Assembly: GCF_001424835.1 (NCBI RefSeq)
Contig: NZ_LMCQ01000006.1
Span: 1 to 64,000 of the forward strand
DNA from: Variovorax sp. Root318D1
GTDB taxonomy: Bacteria; Pseudomonadota; Gammaproteobacteria; Burkholderiales; Burkholderiaceae_C
Reading direction: 5' to 3'
Length of the DNA stretch: 64,000 nucleotides
Position numbers and translations under genes: made by a program. Shown here piece by piece: positions 44,014-51,994 of the stretch. Each line of letters starts with the position of its first letter. The stretch's first letter is position 1. The notes beneath the pieces are model-generated. The model was not told where the DNA came from. It was given only the letters and a program-made list of their open reading frames with translations, and searched no databases.

Positions 44014-44865
44014 TTAGTCGGGGCGCGCCCGGCCTGGCTGCGAGCCTCGGGTGGCCTTGCTTGCCGGCCTGCGGCGCGTGAGCGCCAGGTTGGCCGTGAG
44101 CATGGCCGCGACCAGCGTGACCAGCCACGAAAAATACACCCACAGCAAGAACATGGGCAGGGCCGCAAAGGCCCCGTACAGCGCCTTGTACGTCGGCACC
44201 TTCACAAGATAGTTGGTGAAGCCGCGCTTGCCGAGCTCAAAGGCCACGCTGGCGATCAAGCCGCCCGCGAAGGCATCGCGCAGTCGCACCTTGGTGTTCG
44301 GAACCAGATAGAACATGCTCGTCAGCACGGCCACGCCGAGCAGGAGCGGCCCGAGGTCGAGCACGAATGCGAGCGAACGCGGCAGCGCGCCTATGAGACC
44401 CAGCGAGATGCCCAGCAGGTACGACGTGGCCCACAGGCTCAGGCCCAGCACGGGAGGGCCGACGGCCAGCATCAGCAGGTACAGGCCGACCCTCTTGAAG
44501 AACGGCCGGTTCTTGCGCACCTTCCACATCTGGTTCAGCGCGTTCTCCACCGTGAGCAGCATCGCGATGGCGGTGCCCAGCAGGAAGAGCGAACCGACCC
44601 AGGTGAGGCCGCTGGCATTCCCAACGAACTGGTTCAGGTACTTCAGCACCGTGCGGGCGATGTCGGCCGGAAGCAGCCTGTTCAGCAGAAACTCCTGCAG
44701 GGCATCCTTGAACCGCGTGAAAACCGGGAACCGCGTGAACAGCGCAAAGCTCGCTGCCAGCAAGGGCACGATCGACAGCAAGGTCGTGAACGCCAGGCTG
44801 CCGGCGACCTGGGGCAGGCGCTCTTTGCGGGCGCGGTCGATGGTCAAGCGCGTGAGGGTGAACAT
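44014..44865 (-). CDS. YihY/BrkB-family inner-membrane protein
   Basis: Protein of 283 residues with six hydrophobic segments. The N-terminal region (RKERLPQVAGSLAFTTLLSI) and FLLLPADIARTVLKYLNQF-like segment are characteristic of YihY/BrkB proteins (formerly annotated as RNase BN). Its role is not settled; possibly transport or envelope lipid related. The C-terminal tail is basic. It does not look related to its neighbours. Confidence 0.88.
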   Translation of the reverse strand: MFTLTRLTIDRARKERLPQVAGSLAFTTLLSIVPLLAASFALFTRFPVFTRFKDALQEFLLNRLLPADIARTVLKYLNQFVGNASGLTWVGSLFLLGTAIAMLLTVENALNQMWKVRKNRPFFKRVGLYLLMLAVGPPVLGLSLWATSYLLGISLGLIGALPRSLAFVLDLGPLLLGVAVLTSMFYLVPNTKVRLRDAFAGGLIASVAFELGKRGFTNYLVKVPTYKALYGAFAALPMFLLWVYFSWLVTLVAAMLTANLALTRRRPASKATRGSQPGRARPD

Positions 44866-44974
44866 GGTTCGCAGAGGGAGAAAACTCGAATGGCTTCGCG
44901 GCCGCGAGGACCGCTGCCAGTGCGCGCAATTGTGATCGGTAGATCGGAGACCTCTTCGGCCGTCACGGGTAGCG

Positions 44975-45250
44975 TCAAAGGAAATCTTCGTCCACCAACA
45001 GCGACAGCATTGACCAGCGAAGCCGCTGCGCCCAGTTTGATTCCGGCTCGCGGTGCAGCACCCAGCGGCGTCCGTCCCGCAGGAAACTCCATTGCAGCCC
45101 GCCGCGCCGCGCGGCTGTCTCGCTCACGCTGAAGCTTGCGGGCATGCGCACGCGCTGGATCAGATCCGCCAGCTCGCCGGCCAGCGCCGGGCTGTCGACG
45201 ATCAGGCCCAGTTCGGTGTTGCAGTGCGCAGAACGCCGGTCCATGTTCAT
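44975..45250 (-). pseudogene. C-terminal fragment of a phospholipase D / cardiolipin synthase C-like gene
   Basis: The 91 residues begin exactly at the second HKD-proximal motif: MNMDRRSAHCNTELGLIVDS aligns with the GSxNxDxRSxxxNTE region of ClsC-type proteins, and the rest (PALAGELADLI, RDGRRWVLHREPESNW) matches their C-terminus. The upstream 400 or so residues, with both HKD motifs, are missing; an in-frame stop lies about 10 codons upstream. AAGGAGG three bases before the ATG could allow translation of the stub, but no catalytic site remains. Confidence 0.75.
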
Positions 45251-45724
45251 CGACCTCCTTGCCGAAGGAGGGCATCACCCAGTCGCAGCGCTACAGAGAG
45301 AGTCTTGGACTTACGGCTTAACCCAGTCCAAGTTTTTATCCGCATCCCCCTAGGGTCAGAGATGGGCGCAAACCAACAGTAGAGCGCATCCCTCAGCGTA
45401 TCAGTCTGCTTTCCCTGTGGTCCAGCTGCAGGGGTTCACTCCAATCAACACTCCAGTGTCTGGGTGCTCGCCCGTTGGTCCAATTTACGGAACAGCACCC
45501 CGAGATTCCGGCGTCGGATGGCCATGCGCCAATGATCTTTCCCCACTCAAGAGGTCCACATCATGGAACATGCCGAAAAAAACTTGTAGCGCATGAGTTA
45601 CTGACTAGCATGTCAAAAACCGAGGCGGAGGTCGCACCGGTTGCCCGCAGACCAGGAATGCACCACCCCGCCTTCTCGCAAAAGTTCTCGCGGCGCTCGT
45701 ATCAACAAATTCAGGAGATAACTC
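45251..45724. other. Gene-free stretch beside degraded genes
   Basis: No protein-like frame and no recognisable insertion-sequence ends or repeats. It follows directly on the break point of the phospholipase D fragment, so it marks an old deletion or rearrangement. The upstream region of the cupin gene (45600-45724) should hold its promoter; I cannot place hexamers with confidence. Confidence 0.4.
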
Positions 45725-46180
45725 ATGGACTCCGTCAAGCGGTCCGCTTTTTTCATCGAACCCGCCACCTACCCGCGCCCGCTCGAGGTGGTCGGCCTGC
45801 AGGTGAAGGTCCTCGCCTCGGGCAAGAACACGGGCGGATACGAAATCTTCCTGCAGGACGGCGTAGAAGGCAGTGGCGCGCCGCCGCACCATCATCCGTG
45901 GGACGAGTCGTTCTATGTGGTGAGCGGCGACGTCGAGTTCGGCTTCGACGACCAGGACCATGTCGCCAGAGCCGGTACGCTCGTGCACTTGCCGGCCGGG
46001 ACGGTTCACTGGTTTCGTATCGGCAAGGGCGGTGCCCAGATGATCTCCATGACCGGCCGCGAAGCCGCCTCGGCGATGTTCGAACACATCGATCGCGAGA
46101 TTTCGCCCACGTCGCCTGATCTCAAGCGACTTGTGGCCATCTCGGCCGAGCATCAGTCGCTGATCCACGTGCCGAGCTAA
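45725..46180 (+). CDS. Cupin-domain protein
   Basis: Protein of 151 residues with a conserved single cupin: PPHHHPWDESFYVVSGDVEF (motif 1 with three His and a Glu) and HLPAGTVHWFRIG (motif 2 with His). It likely binds a metal. The isolated position between two pseudogenes gives no functional clue. Possible roles are quercetin-dioxygenase-like or isomerase activity. Confidence 0.82.
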   Translation: MDSVKRSAFFIEPATYPRPLEVVGLQVKVLASGKNTGGYEIFLQDGVEGSGAPPHHHPWDESFYVVSGDVEFGFDDQDHVARAGTLVHLPAGTVHWFRIGKGGAQMISMTGREAASAMFEHIDREISPTSPDLKRLVAISAEHQSLIHVPS

Positions 46181-46216
46181 GCCGCCCCCTCCGGCGTCAT
46201 GCCGCCACAGATGGCG

Positions 46217-46534
46217 GTTGACGTCGGCCGGCATGCTGAACTCAGCGCCCGCGCGTTTGCTCGCTGGCCTGCGCTGCATGATTTCTGCTTCGTGTAGTAG
46301 CGCACACCTTTCTCCCCGTAGCCGTCACGGGCCCCGCGCGCGACGGATGGGCGGGGTCTGTGACCACTTGGGGAATGCCCTGGCGGCGGATGCGACCGCA
46401 CGGTCGACATCGTCGCGGGTGGCGAGCGCAACACGGCCGGTGTTCGCTCCCGTTGCGGGATTGAAAACGGGCGAGGTTCGGGCGCCGGCGGCCGGCAGGA
46501 TCTAGCCATCGATCCAGTGGTTGACGCGAGCCAC
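46217..46534 (-). pseudogene. Internally deleted mmsA (methylmalonate-semialdehyde dehydrogenase) remnant
   Basis: Minus-strand translation shows the N-terminus of MmsA (VNHWIDG, then [40 protein letters not shown] and RRAR) joined directly to its C-terminus (YGEKGVRYYTKQK and, after a frameshift, MQRRPASKRAGAEFSMPAD). About 400 codons, including the catalytic Cys, are gone. A stop follows WIDG (46502-46504) and another precedes the C-terminal part (46325-46327). Clearly non-functional. Confidence 0.75.
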
Positions 46535-46556
46535 GGCTGCGATGCCGGCGGTAGGG

Positions 46557-46748
46557 CTAGTTGTGGTCGTGGCGCTCTCGCTGGGTGACCTCCGCATCCT
46601 TGGAGTTTTTGACCAACTCGATGGCCGCCAGGCAGTCGGCCTGGTTGTAGTATTTCTCGACGCTCTCCGCGACTTTTCGGCGATCGTCGCCGTACAGCGT
46701 CCAGCGCCAGAGATTCGAGCTTTCCTCGCGGTAGTAAATGAATTTCAT
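46557..46748 (-). CDS. DUF1508 (YegP-like) small protein
   Basis: 63 residues: MKFIYYREESSNLWRWTLYG, then KVAESVEKYYNQADCLAAIE. This is one copy of the DUF1508 fold, in which a WRW strand is followed by a helix with the ADCL motif. Family function is unknown. It is 18 bp downstream of the GST gene and may be co-transcribed. Confidence 0.78.
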   Translation of the reverse strand: MKFIYYREESSNLWRWTLYGDDRRKVAESVEKYYNQADCLAAIELVKNSKDAEVTQRERHDHN

Positions 46749-46766
46749 GTGGTGTTTTCTCCTGGA

Positions 46767-47426
46767 TCAGCGCGGGGTCTCGCCCTGCATCGTGGTCTGC
46801 ATGGAAGGACGCTGGGCAAAGCTGTCGTACCACTTCGCCAAGCGTGGTGCCGGATTGCGCCAGTCATCCTCCGGGAATCGAAAATCAGAAGTGGCGCAAG
46901 CGCAGGCCACCGCGATCTGCCCCAGGTCAGGCTCATCGCGAAAGTTTCCGCAGATCTTGTCGAGGTACTCGTAGCAGCGGTCCTGGCGGTCCATCATCTT
47001 GCGCACGAAGCTGCCGGAAAATTCCTGCGGACTGGGCGATCCCTCGCGCTTGCGCAGCATCTCTGCGCGCCGCAGCACTTGGGCCTCCATCAAGCCATGC
47101 GTGGCGACGGAGACGACGGAGAGAATCTCCCAGCGCTCCCTCCCGGCCTGAGGGCACAACCGGAAGTTGCCGAGCTCGTCGTTCAGGTACTCGCAGATGG
47201 TGGACGAGTCCGCCAGGCGCAGTCCATCTTCGGTCAGCAGCGCCGGAATCCTGGCGATGGGGGAGGCGTCAAGAAAGTCTTCCCGGTACGGGGTGGTTTC
47301 GGTCCCCCAGTTGTGCGGCCAGCTGGTGGGGATCAGCTCGAAGCGGTCTTCCAGACCGAGTTCGATGAGCGTGACGCGGCATTTGCGCGTGAAGTGGGAG
47401 GCAGGGGTGATGAATAGCTTGTTCAT
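46767..47426 (-). CDS. Glutathione S-transferase family protein
   Basis: Protein of 219 residues. The N-terminal thioredoxin-like domain (about residues 1-85) has ASHFTRKCRVTLIELGLEDR, a cis-Pro in ARIPALL and the GSH-binding LADSSTICEYLNDE; a helical C-terminal domain follows. GSTs in catabolic operons conjugate or isomerise reactive intermediates. The start overlaps the amidohydrolase stop by 4 nt. Confidence 0.88.
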   Translation of the reverse strand: MNKLFITPASHFTRKCRVTLIELGLEDRFELIPTSWPHNWGTETTPYREDFLDASPIARIPALLTEDGLRLADSSTICEYLNDELGNFRLCPQAGRERWEILSVVSVATHGLMEAQVLRRAEMLRKREGSPSPQEFSGSFVRKMMDRQDRCYEYLDKICGNFRDEPDLGQIAVACACATSDFRFPEDDWRNPAPRLAKWYDSFAQRPSMQTTMQGETPR

Positions 47427-48244
47427 GGGGTTGAGTGGCCGAAGTACAGCCGCAGTGCTGTTTCAGAGATTTGCCGCCGCTGCAGAGGGTCGGGGACAGC
47501 GTCGAAGAAGGACTTGACCGCTTCGCCGTAGGCGTAGCCCTCATGCGCGGCGACGAAGGGCCAGTCGCTGCCCCAGAGCACGCGCTCGGTGCCGAGCGCG
47601 GCGAGCAAAGCGGCGCCGACCTGCGGGCCAGACTCGCCGAGGCGATGCCACGCGGCCATCTTGACCCAGGTGCGTCCGTTGTCCACGGCGCGCACAGCCG
47701 CCTGGTAGCCGGGGCACTGGGTACCGAGCTTGGGATCCGGGAAGCCGAAGTGGTCGACGACCACCTTCGCCGGGCAATCCGCGAGCGCCTCCAGCACCGG
47801 CGCCAAGCGCTCACCGCCCAGCAGAATCTGGACGTGCATGTCGAGGTCCGCCAGGCGTGCCAGGAACAATCGGTACTCGGCGGAACGCACATCCGGGAGT
47901 TCGGGCTGCATGAACCACACCCAACGGACACCCACCACCCCGTCGTCGCGCATGCGGCGCAGGATGTAGGGATCGATGGTCGGCGGAACGATGACCGTGC
48001 CGCGCAGCCGTGGCGACGCCCGCAGCGACTGCAGCGTGTACTCGTTGTACTCGCCGAACATGCTGGCGGCGGCGATCACGCCGAACGGAATGTGATGCGA
48101 ATCCAGCGTCGAAAGAAAAGCTTCTACCGGCGCCGGCTTCTCCACTTGCCGCCACGCATCCTTGGCGAGCGGCATGGAGGTGGTGTAGATGTGGGCGTGG
48201 GTGTCCACGAGTGGCAACTCCGCCATGTCTGTGATCTTGAACAT
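47423..48244 (-). CDS. Amidohydrolase-family (COG3618-like) TIM-barrel hydrolase
   Basis: Protein of 273 residues with the N-terminal metal-type motif VDTHAHIY, the middle VVVDHFGFPDP and the C-terminal VLWGSDWPFVAAHEG. It is a distant relative of the LigI-like protein at 27731, in a subfamily that opens lactones or pyrones or decarboxylates. It starts 3 bp after the Bug gene and overlaps the GST gene, so it belongs to this pathway. Substrate unknown. Confidence 0.85.
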   Translation of the reverse strand: MFKITDMAELPLVDTHAHIYTTSMPLAKDAWRQVEKPAPVEAFLSTLDSHHIPFGVIAAASMFGEYNEYTLQSLRASPRLRGTVIVPPTIDPYILRRMRDDGVVGVRWVWFMQPELPDVRSAEYRLFLARLADLDMHVQILLGGERLAPVLEALADCPAKVVVDHFGFPDPKLGTQCPGYQAAVRAVDNGRTWVKMAAWHRLGESGPQVGAALLAALGTERVLWGSDWPFVAAHEGYAYGEAVKSFFDAVPDPLQRRQISETALRLYFGHSTP

Positions 48245-48247
48245 GCG

Positions 48248-49225
48248 TTAGCCCTCTTCGAGCTTGATGTTGGCGTCCTTGACGATCTTCCTGAAGAGGC
48301 CGACCTGCTGTTTCCAGAAGCTTGCGAACTCCACGGGCGTCATCGGGTGGCCTTCGGCACCGAACTCCTGCAGCTTGGTGGCCAGCTGGGGCGACGCGGT
48401 CGCCTTGCGGATCTCGCCGGCCAATTTGTCGACAATGGGCGCCGGGGTGTTGGGGGGCGCGAAGATTCCGGTCCAGAAGGGCAGCTCGTAACCGGGAAGG
48501 ACTTCGGCCATCGTCGGCACATGGGGCAGTGCGGGCGAGCGATTCTTCGAGGTGACGGCCAGGGGGCGCACCCGACCCTGCTTGATATGCCCGGACTGCG
48601 GGGGCACGCCGTCGAAGAGCATGTGCACCTGTCCCGAGATGAGGTCAGGCATCACAGATCCGGTGCCCTTGTACGGGATGTGGAGGATGTGGACCTTGGC
48701 CATCAGCTTGAACCACTCCGCGGCGAGGTGCGTGCCGGTGCCGACGCCCGCCGAGCCATAGCTGTACTTGGCTGGATTCGCGCGCAGCAGGGCGATGAAC
48801 TCCTTGATGTCCTTGGCCGGCACGTCGGGATTGACGACCATCACGAGCGGAAACTCCGCCGCCATGGAAATCGGTGTCAGCGCAGTGACCGGGTCGAACG
48901 GGAGCTTCGTAAGGGAGGCCGCATTCACAGCCGCCGTCGTCGCCTGGAAAATCAATGTGTAGCCGTCAGGAGCCGCCCTGGCCAGGGTGCCAGAGGCGAT
49001 GGTTCCGCCCGCGCCGCCCACGTTATCCACAACGAACTGTTGCCCCATTTGTTCGGACAGGCGCTGCGCAAACATGCGGGCGAGCAGGTCGATGCCGCCG
49101 CCGGCCGTCGATGGCACCAACACGCGAACCGGCTTGTTCGGATAGGGCTCCTGCGCGCGCAGCGGCATAGCGGCAGCACAACTGGCGGCGAGGATCGCGC
49201 GGGTGATCTGGCGTCTCTTCAACAT
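48248..49225 (-). CDS. Bug/TctC-family substrate-binding protein
   Basis: Protein of 325 residues. A signal sequence (ITRAILAASCAAAMPLRAQ) precedes YPNKPVRVLVPSTAGGGIDL and the VDNVGGAGGTIASGTLARAA segment. It should capture the acid metabolised by the neighbouring RraA, amidohydrolase and GST proteins. The first codons overlap the RraA stop by 7 nt. TctAB is not adjacent. Confidence 0.92.
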   Translation of the reverse strand: MLKRRQITRAILAASCAAAMPLRAQEPYPNKPVRVLVPSTAGGGIDLLARMFAQRLSEQMGQQFVVDNVGGAGGTIASGTLARAAPDGYTLIFQATTAAVNAASLTKLPFDPVTALTPISMAAEFPLVMVVNPDVPAKDIKEFIALLRANPAKYSYGSAGVGTGTHLAAEWFKLMAKVHILHIPYKGTGSVMPDLISGQVHMLFDGVPPQSGHIKQGRVRPLAVTSKNRSPALPHVPTMAEVLPGYELPFWTGIFAPPNTPAPIVDKLAGEIRKATASPQLATKLQEFGAEGHPMTPVEFASFWKQQVGLFRKIVKDANIKLEEG

Positions 49226-49974
49226 TGCTGTTGCGGGTTGAATTTGTACACGTGCGTGCGCTGGGCCAGCTCCGGCACCGGCACACCCGCCCGGATATCC
49301 GCGTACCGCTTGGCTTCGCCGGCTGCGATCTCGTGGGCCCTTTTGAGCACCGCCTCCACCGCGTCACGTGGGACGAAGCACACGGCGCCCTCGTCCGCCA
49401 CCACCAGGTCGCCAGGGCGCACCTGGACGCCCAGAATGGTCACGGTCCCGTTCACGGCCACCGTCTCCAGGCGCCACTTGCCGGTGATGGAGCTGGGACC
49501 GCGCGACCAGACGGGGAACTGGAGCTCGCGCGAGTGCTGCACATCCCGGACGCTGCCGTCGATGATGGCGCCGATTTCGCCTTGGCGTTGCGCGATGGTG
49601 ACCGAAAGTCCGCCCATGTTGGAGATACCCACGACGCCCTCGATGACGAGGACGTCGCCAGGCTCGGCCAGGTTGTGAGCTTCGATCTCCGCCATCTTCG
49701 AAACCCGATCCTTCGCTCCGCGGTAGGCGTTGTCCCGCTGCTCCACGTTGCGAAGCGTGAGCGCTGGCCCGACGATCCTGGCCGAGGGGAGGTTGGGCGG
49801 CAGGTTGCAGCCGGGCACCACGGTGTCGATACCCAGTTCGTCCAGCGCGTCGGAGACGGTGCCGGTCAGATCCTCCAGCTGGTGGAAGCCTTCGATGATT
49901 TCGCGGTCATAGCGCGGGATGCTCAGCTGCAGGATCGCTTCGCGCGGGATTTTTCCAAGGGGTTGTTTGACCAT
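49219..49974 (-). CDS. RraA-family protein (aldolase/decarboxylase-like)
   Basis: Protein of 251 residues from MVKQPLGKI; AGGAGA close upstream decides this start rather than the ATG at 49995. Motifs GAIIDGSVRDVQHSRELQFP (catalytic Arg-Asp) and RPGDLVVADEGAVCFVPRD match catabolic RraA proteins. It is the second RraA of the window (first at 6701). Likely reaction: retro-aldol cleavage or decarboxylation of a hydroxy-oxo acid. Confidence 0.87.
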   Translation of the reverse strand: MVKQPLGKIPREAILQLSIPRYDREIIEGFHQLEDLTGTVSDALDELGIDTVVPGCNLPPNLPSARIVGPALTLRNVEQRDNAYRGAKDRVSKMAEIEAHNLAEPGDVLVIEGVVGISNMGGLSVTIAQRQGEIGAIIDGSVRDVQHSRELQFPVWSRGPSSITGKWRLETVAVNGTVTILGVQVRPGDLVVADEGAVCFVPRDAVEAVLKRAHEIAAGEAKRYADIRAGVPVPELAQRTHVYKFNPQQQC

Positions 49975-49991
49975 GTTGTCTCCTGGCGTTC

Positions 49992-50951
49992 TCATGCGAG
50001 AACGGCTTTGAAAAGCCGCATGAAATTGTCCTGGGCGATGCCCTCGACTTGGGCGCGGGTGAAGCCCTGCGCGAGAAGGGACTCGAGCAGCTCTTGCTGC
50101 TGCTGCAAGTTGTCCACCGGATAGCGCCAGGGCCAGGTGCCATACACCTCAGGCTTGCGCATGAACTCCTGATACCGTTCCGCCGGCTGGTCGGTGATGA
50201 AGTCCGAGCCGATGCCCACATGCTCGACACCGATGCGCGTCGAGCAGTGCGCGATATGGGCGATGACATCGTTGGCGGTAGGCGCATCGCCACCGGGCAT
50301 GCGAACCACGGGTGGCAGATAGGTGACGCCGATCACGCCACCATTGATCTTGAGCGCATCCAGAAGCGCATCGGACTTGTTGCGCATGTTGGGGCAGACT
50401 GCGAAAGCGTTGGCATGCGTGACGGAGACCGGCTGCTTCGACAGCCTCGTCGCCTCGATCCCAGAGCGATCGCCCACATGGGACAGATCGATCACGATGC
50501 CCAGCTCGTTCAGGGCCCCGACCAGCTCACGCCCCAACGTCGACAGGCCGGCGTCGGCGGGTTCCGCACATCCGTCCCCATAGAGGTTGCGGATGTTGTG
50601 TGCGATCTGGATCACGCGCACGCCGGCGTCATGGAACAGGCGCAGCAGGTTCAGATCGCGCTCGACGCCTGGCACGTTCTGGTAGCCCATCACAACGGCG
50701 AGCTTCTTGTCGGCACGGGCTCGCTCGAAATCGTCGAACGATTCGACGATCCTGACCAGGCCGTCCAGCGTGCGCAGGTGCGCGCGGTAGTTGGCCAGCT
50801 GATTGAGCGAGTGACGCAGGTCAGGGACGGGATTGATGCCCTGGAAGTTGTTGAGGGTGATGTGAACGGCGGCCACACCATTCGCAAGACAGCTTTCCAC
50901 ATAGGGGGCCGTCAGGCGCGACCCATTGAGAAGATCGAAGATTTTGAACAT
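49992..50951 (-). CDS. Membrane-dipeptidase (peptidase M19) family protein
   Basis: Protein of about 319 residues from MFKIFDLLNGSRLTAP. The middle and C-terminal parts are typical M19: VIDLSHVGDRSG, PVSVTHANAFAVCPNMRNKS, GGVIGVTYLPPVV and HVGIGSDF. The usual N-terminal DGHND metal motif is not visible, and the start is shortened or altered, so zinc binding may differ. It could hydrolyse an amide bond in the imported substrate. The upstream start at 51026 lacks support. Confidence 0.8.
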   Translation of the reverse strand: MFKIFDLLNGSRLTAPYVESCLANGVAAVHITLNNFQGINPVPDLRHSLNQLANYRAHLRTLDGLVRIVESFDDFERARADKKLAVVMGYQNVPGVERDLNLLRLFHDAGVRVIQIAHNIRNLYGDGCAEPADAGLSTLGRELVGALNELGIVIDLSHVGDRSGIEATRLSKQPVSVTHANAFAVCPNMRNKSDALLDALKINGGVIGVTYLPPVVRMPGGDAPTANDVIAHIAHCSTRIGVEHVGIGSDFITDQPAERYQEFMRKPEVYGTWPWRYPVDNLQQQQELLESLLAQGFTRAQVEGIAQDNFMRLFKAVLA

Positions 50952-51056
50952 GAGGGTGATTGGGGTTCGGGTCGCGATCCACAACGTGGACCTTTTCGAC
51001 AACCGAATCTTCGATGCGATCTTCAATCACCCGCAAATTGCCTTCAAAATGTTCCG

Positions 51057-51893
51057 CTATTTGGACTTTGTGCTCCCCTTTTTTCTGGCCGCCGCGCCGC
51101 GAAACTGGCGGACGCTGCCTGTTCCCGTGCCGCTCTCGGCCGTGACGATGCGTTGCTGGATATGGCTGGCATGCATCCGCAGGATCTTCACGATCTCGGG
51201 GATGCGCGAGTTCCGAAGGCGGTCGTTGATGGCGGCGGTGCCGATGGCGGCGATCGGGCGGTCGGCGCCGTCCCTGATGACCACCGCGACACCTCGCACT
51301 TCCTTGAGCATCAGTCCCTCGCTCAGCGCGTACCCCGCCGTCCTGGCGCGCTCCATCGCTTCCCGAATCTGCCGGACGCTCGCGTTGGGAAAGCTCCCTA
51401 GGCGTGCCTTGATCGCTTCGAGAACGACGGCGCTCTCCTCGGGAGGCAACGCGGCCAGCAGCGCCACACCCGTTGCCGCTATCCCCAGCGGGCGGCGTGT
51501 GCCCACCTCCACGGTGAAGGCCTTCACCGGATAGTCGCCGGTCTGGCGGTCGATGCAGACGGTGTCCATCCCGCTTCGAATCGCGAGGAAGCTGGTGTCG
51601 CCCGTCTTGGCGGCCACCGCCGCCATCTCTTCGGCCGCGAGCTCCTTGAGGTCGTAGACGGTCCGGTTGGCCGACCAGCCCAGCACGGCGAGCTCCTGGC
51701 CCAACCGGTAGCGGCGCGTCTCGTCCAGCTGCTCCACCATCCCCTCTTGCTTCAGCGTATCGAGGATGCGGTGGACCGTGGGCTTCGTCAGCCCCGAAGC
51801 CTGCTGCAGCTCGACCAGGCGTCGACCATCTGCCCCGGCCGAGGCAAGGATGCGGATCAGGCCGATGGCCCGTTCGAGGGTTTGAGTTGTCAT
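51057..51893 (-). CDS. IclR-family transcriptional regulator
   Basis: Protein of 278 residues: HTH near residues 5-60 (LVELQQASGLTKPTVHRILD), then the IclR effector domain with VCIDRQTGDYPVKAFTVEVG and GVALLAALP. It lies between the dipeptidase operon (same strand, 105 bp) and the divergent ALDH operon (101 bp), so it may control both. The C-terminal tail is basic and extends slightly beyond the family. Confidence 0.9.
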   Translation of the reverse strand: MTTQTLERAIGLIRILASAGADGRRLVELQQASGLTKPTVHRILDTLKQEGMVEQLDETRRYRLGQELAVLGWSANRTVYDLKELAAEEMAAVAAKTGDTSFLAIRSGMDTVCIDRQTGDYPVKAFTVEVGTRRPLGIAATGVALLAALPPEESAVVLEAIKARLGSFPNASVRQIREAMERARTAGYALSEGLMLKEVRGVAVVIRDGADRPIAAIGTAAINDRLRNSRIPEIVKILRMHASHIQQRIVTAESGTGTGSVRQFRGAAARKKGSTKSK

Positions 51894-51994
51894 GGGTGGT
51901 CCATTATGTGGAATGAAACGAAGGGCATTTGGCAGGTCGCTGACGCCTGATGGAAAGTATCGTGCATGTTTGGTCCAAATGCTGGAATGATGGA

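Noticed and set aside
45251..45724. Insertion sequence remnant beside the phospholipase D fragment
   Set aside because: No terminal inverted repeats, target duplications or transposase-like translation could be found.
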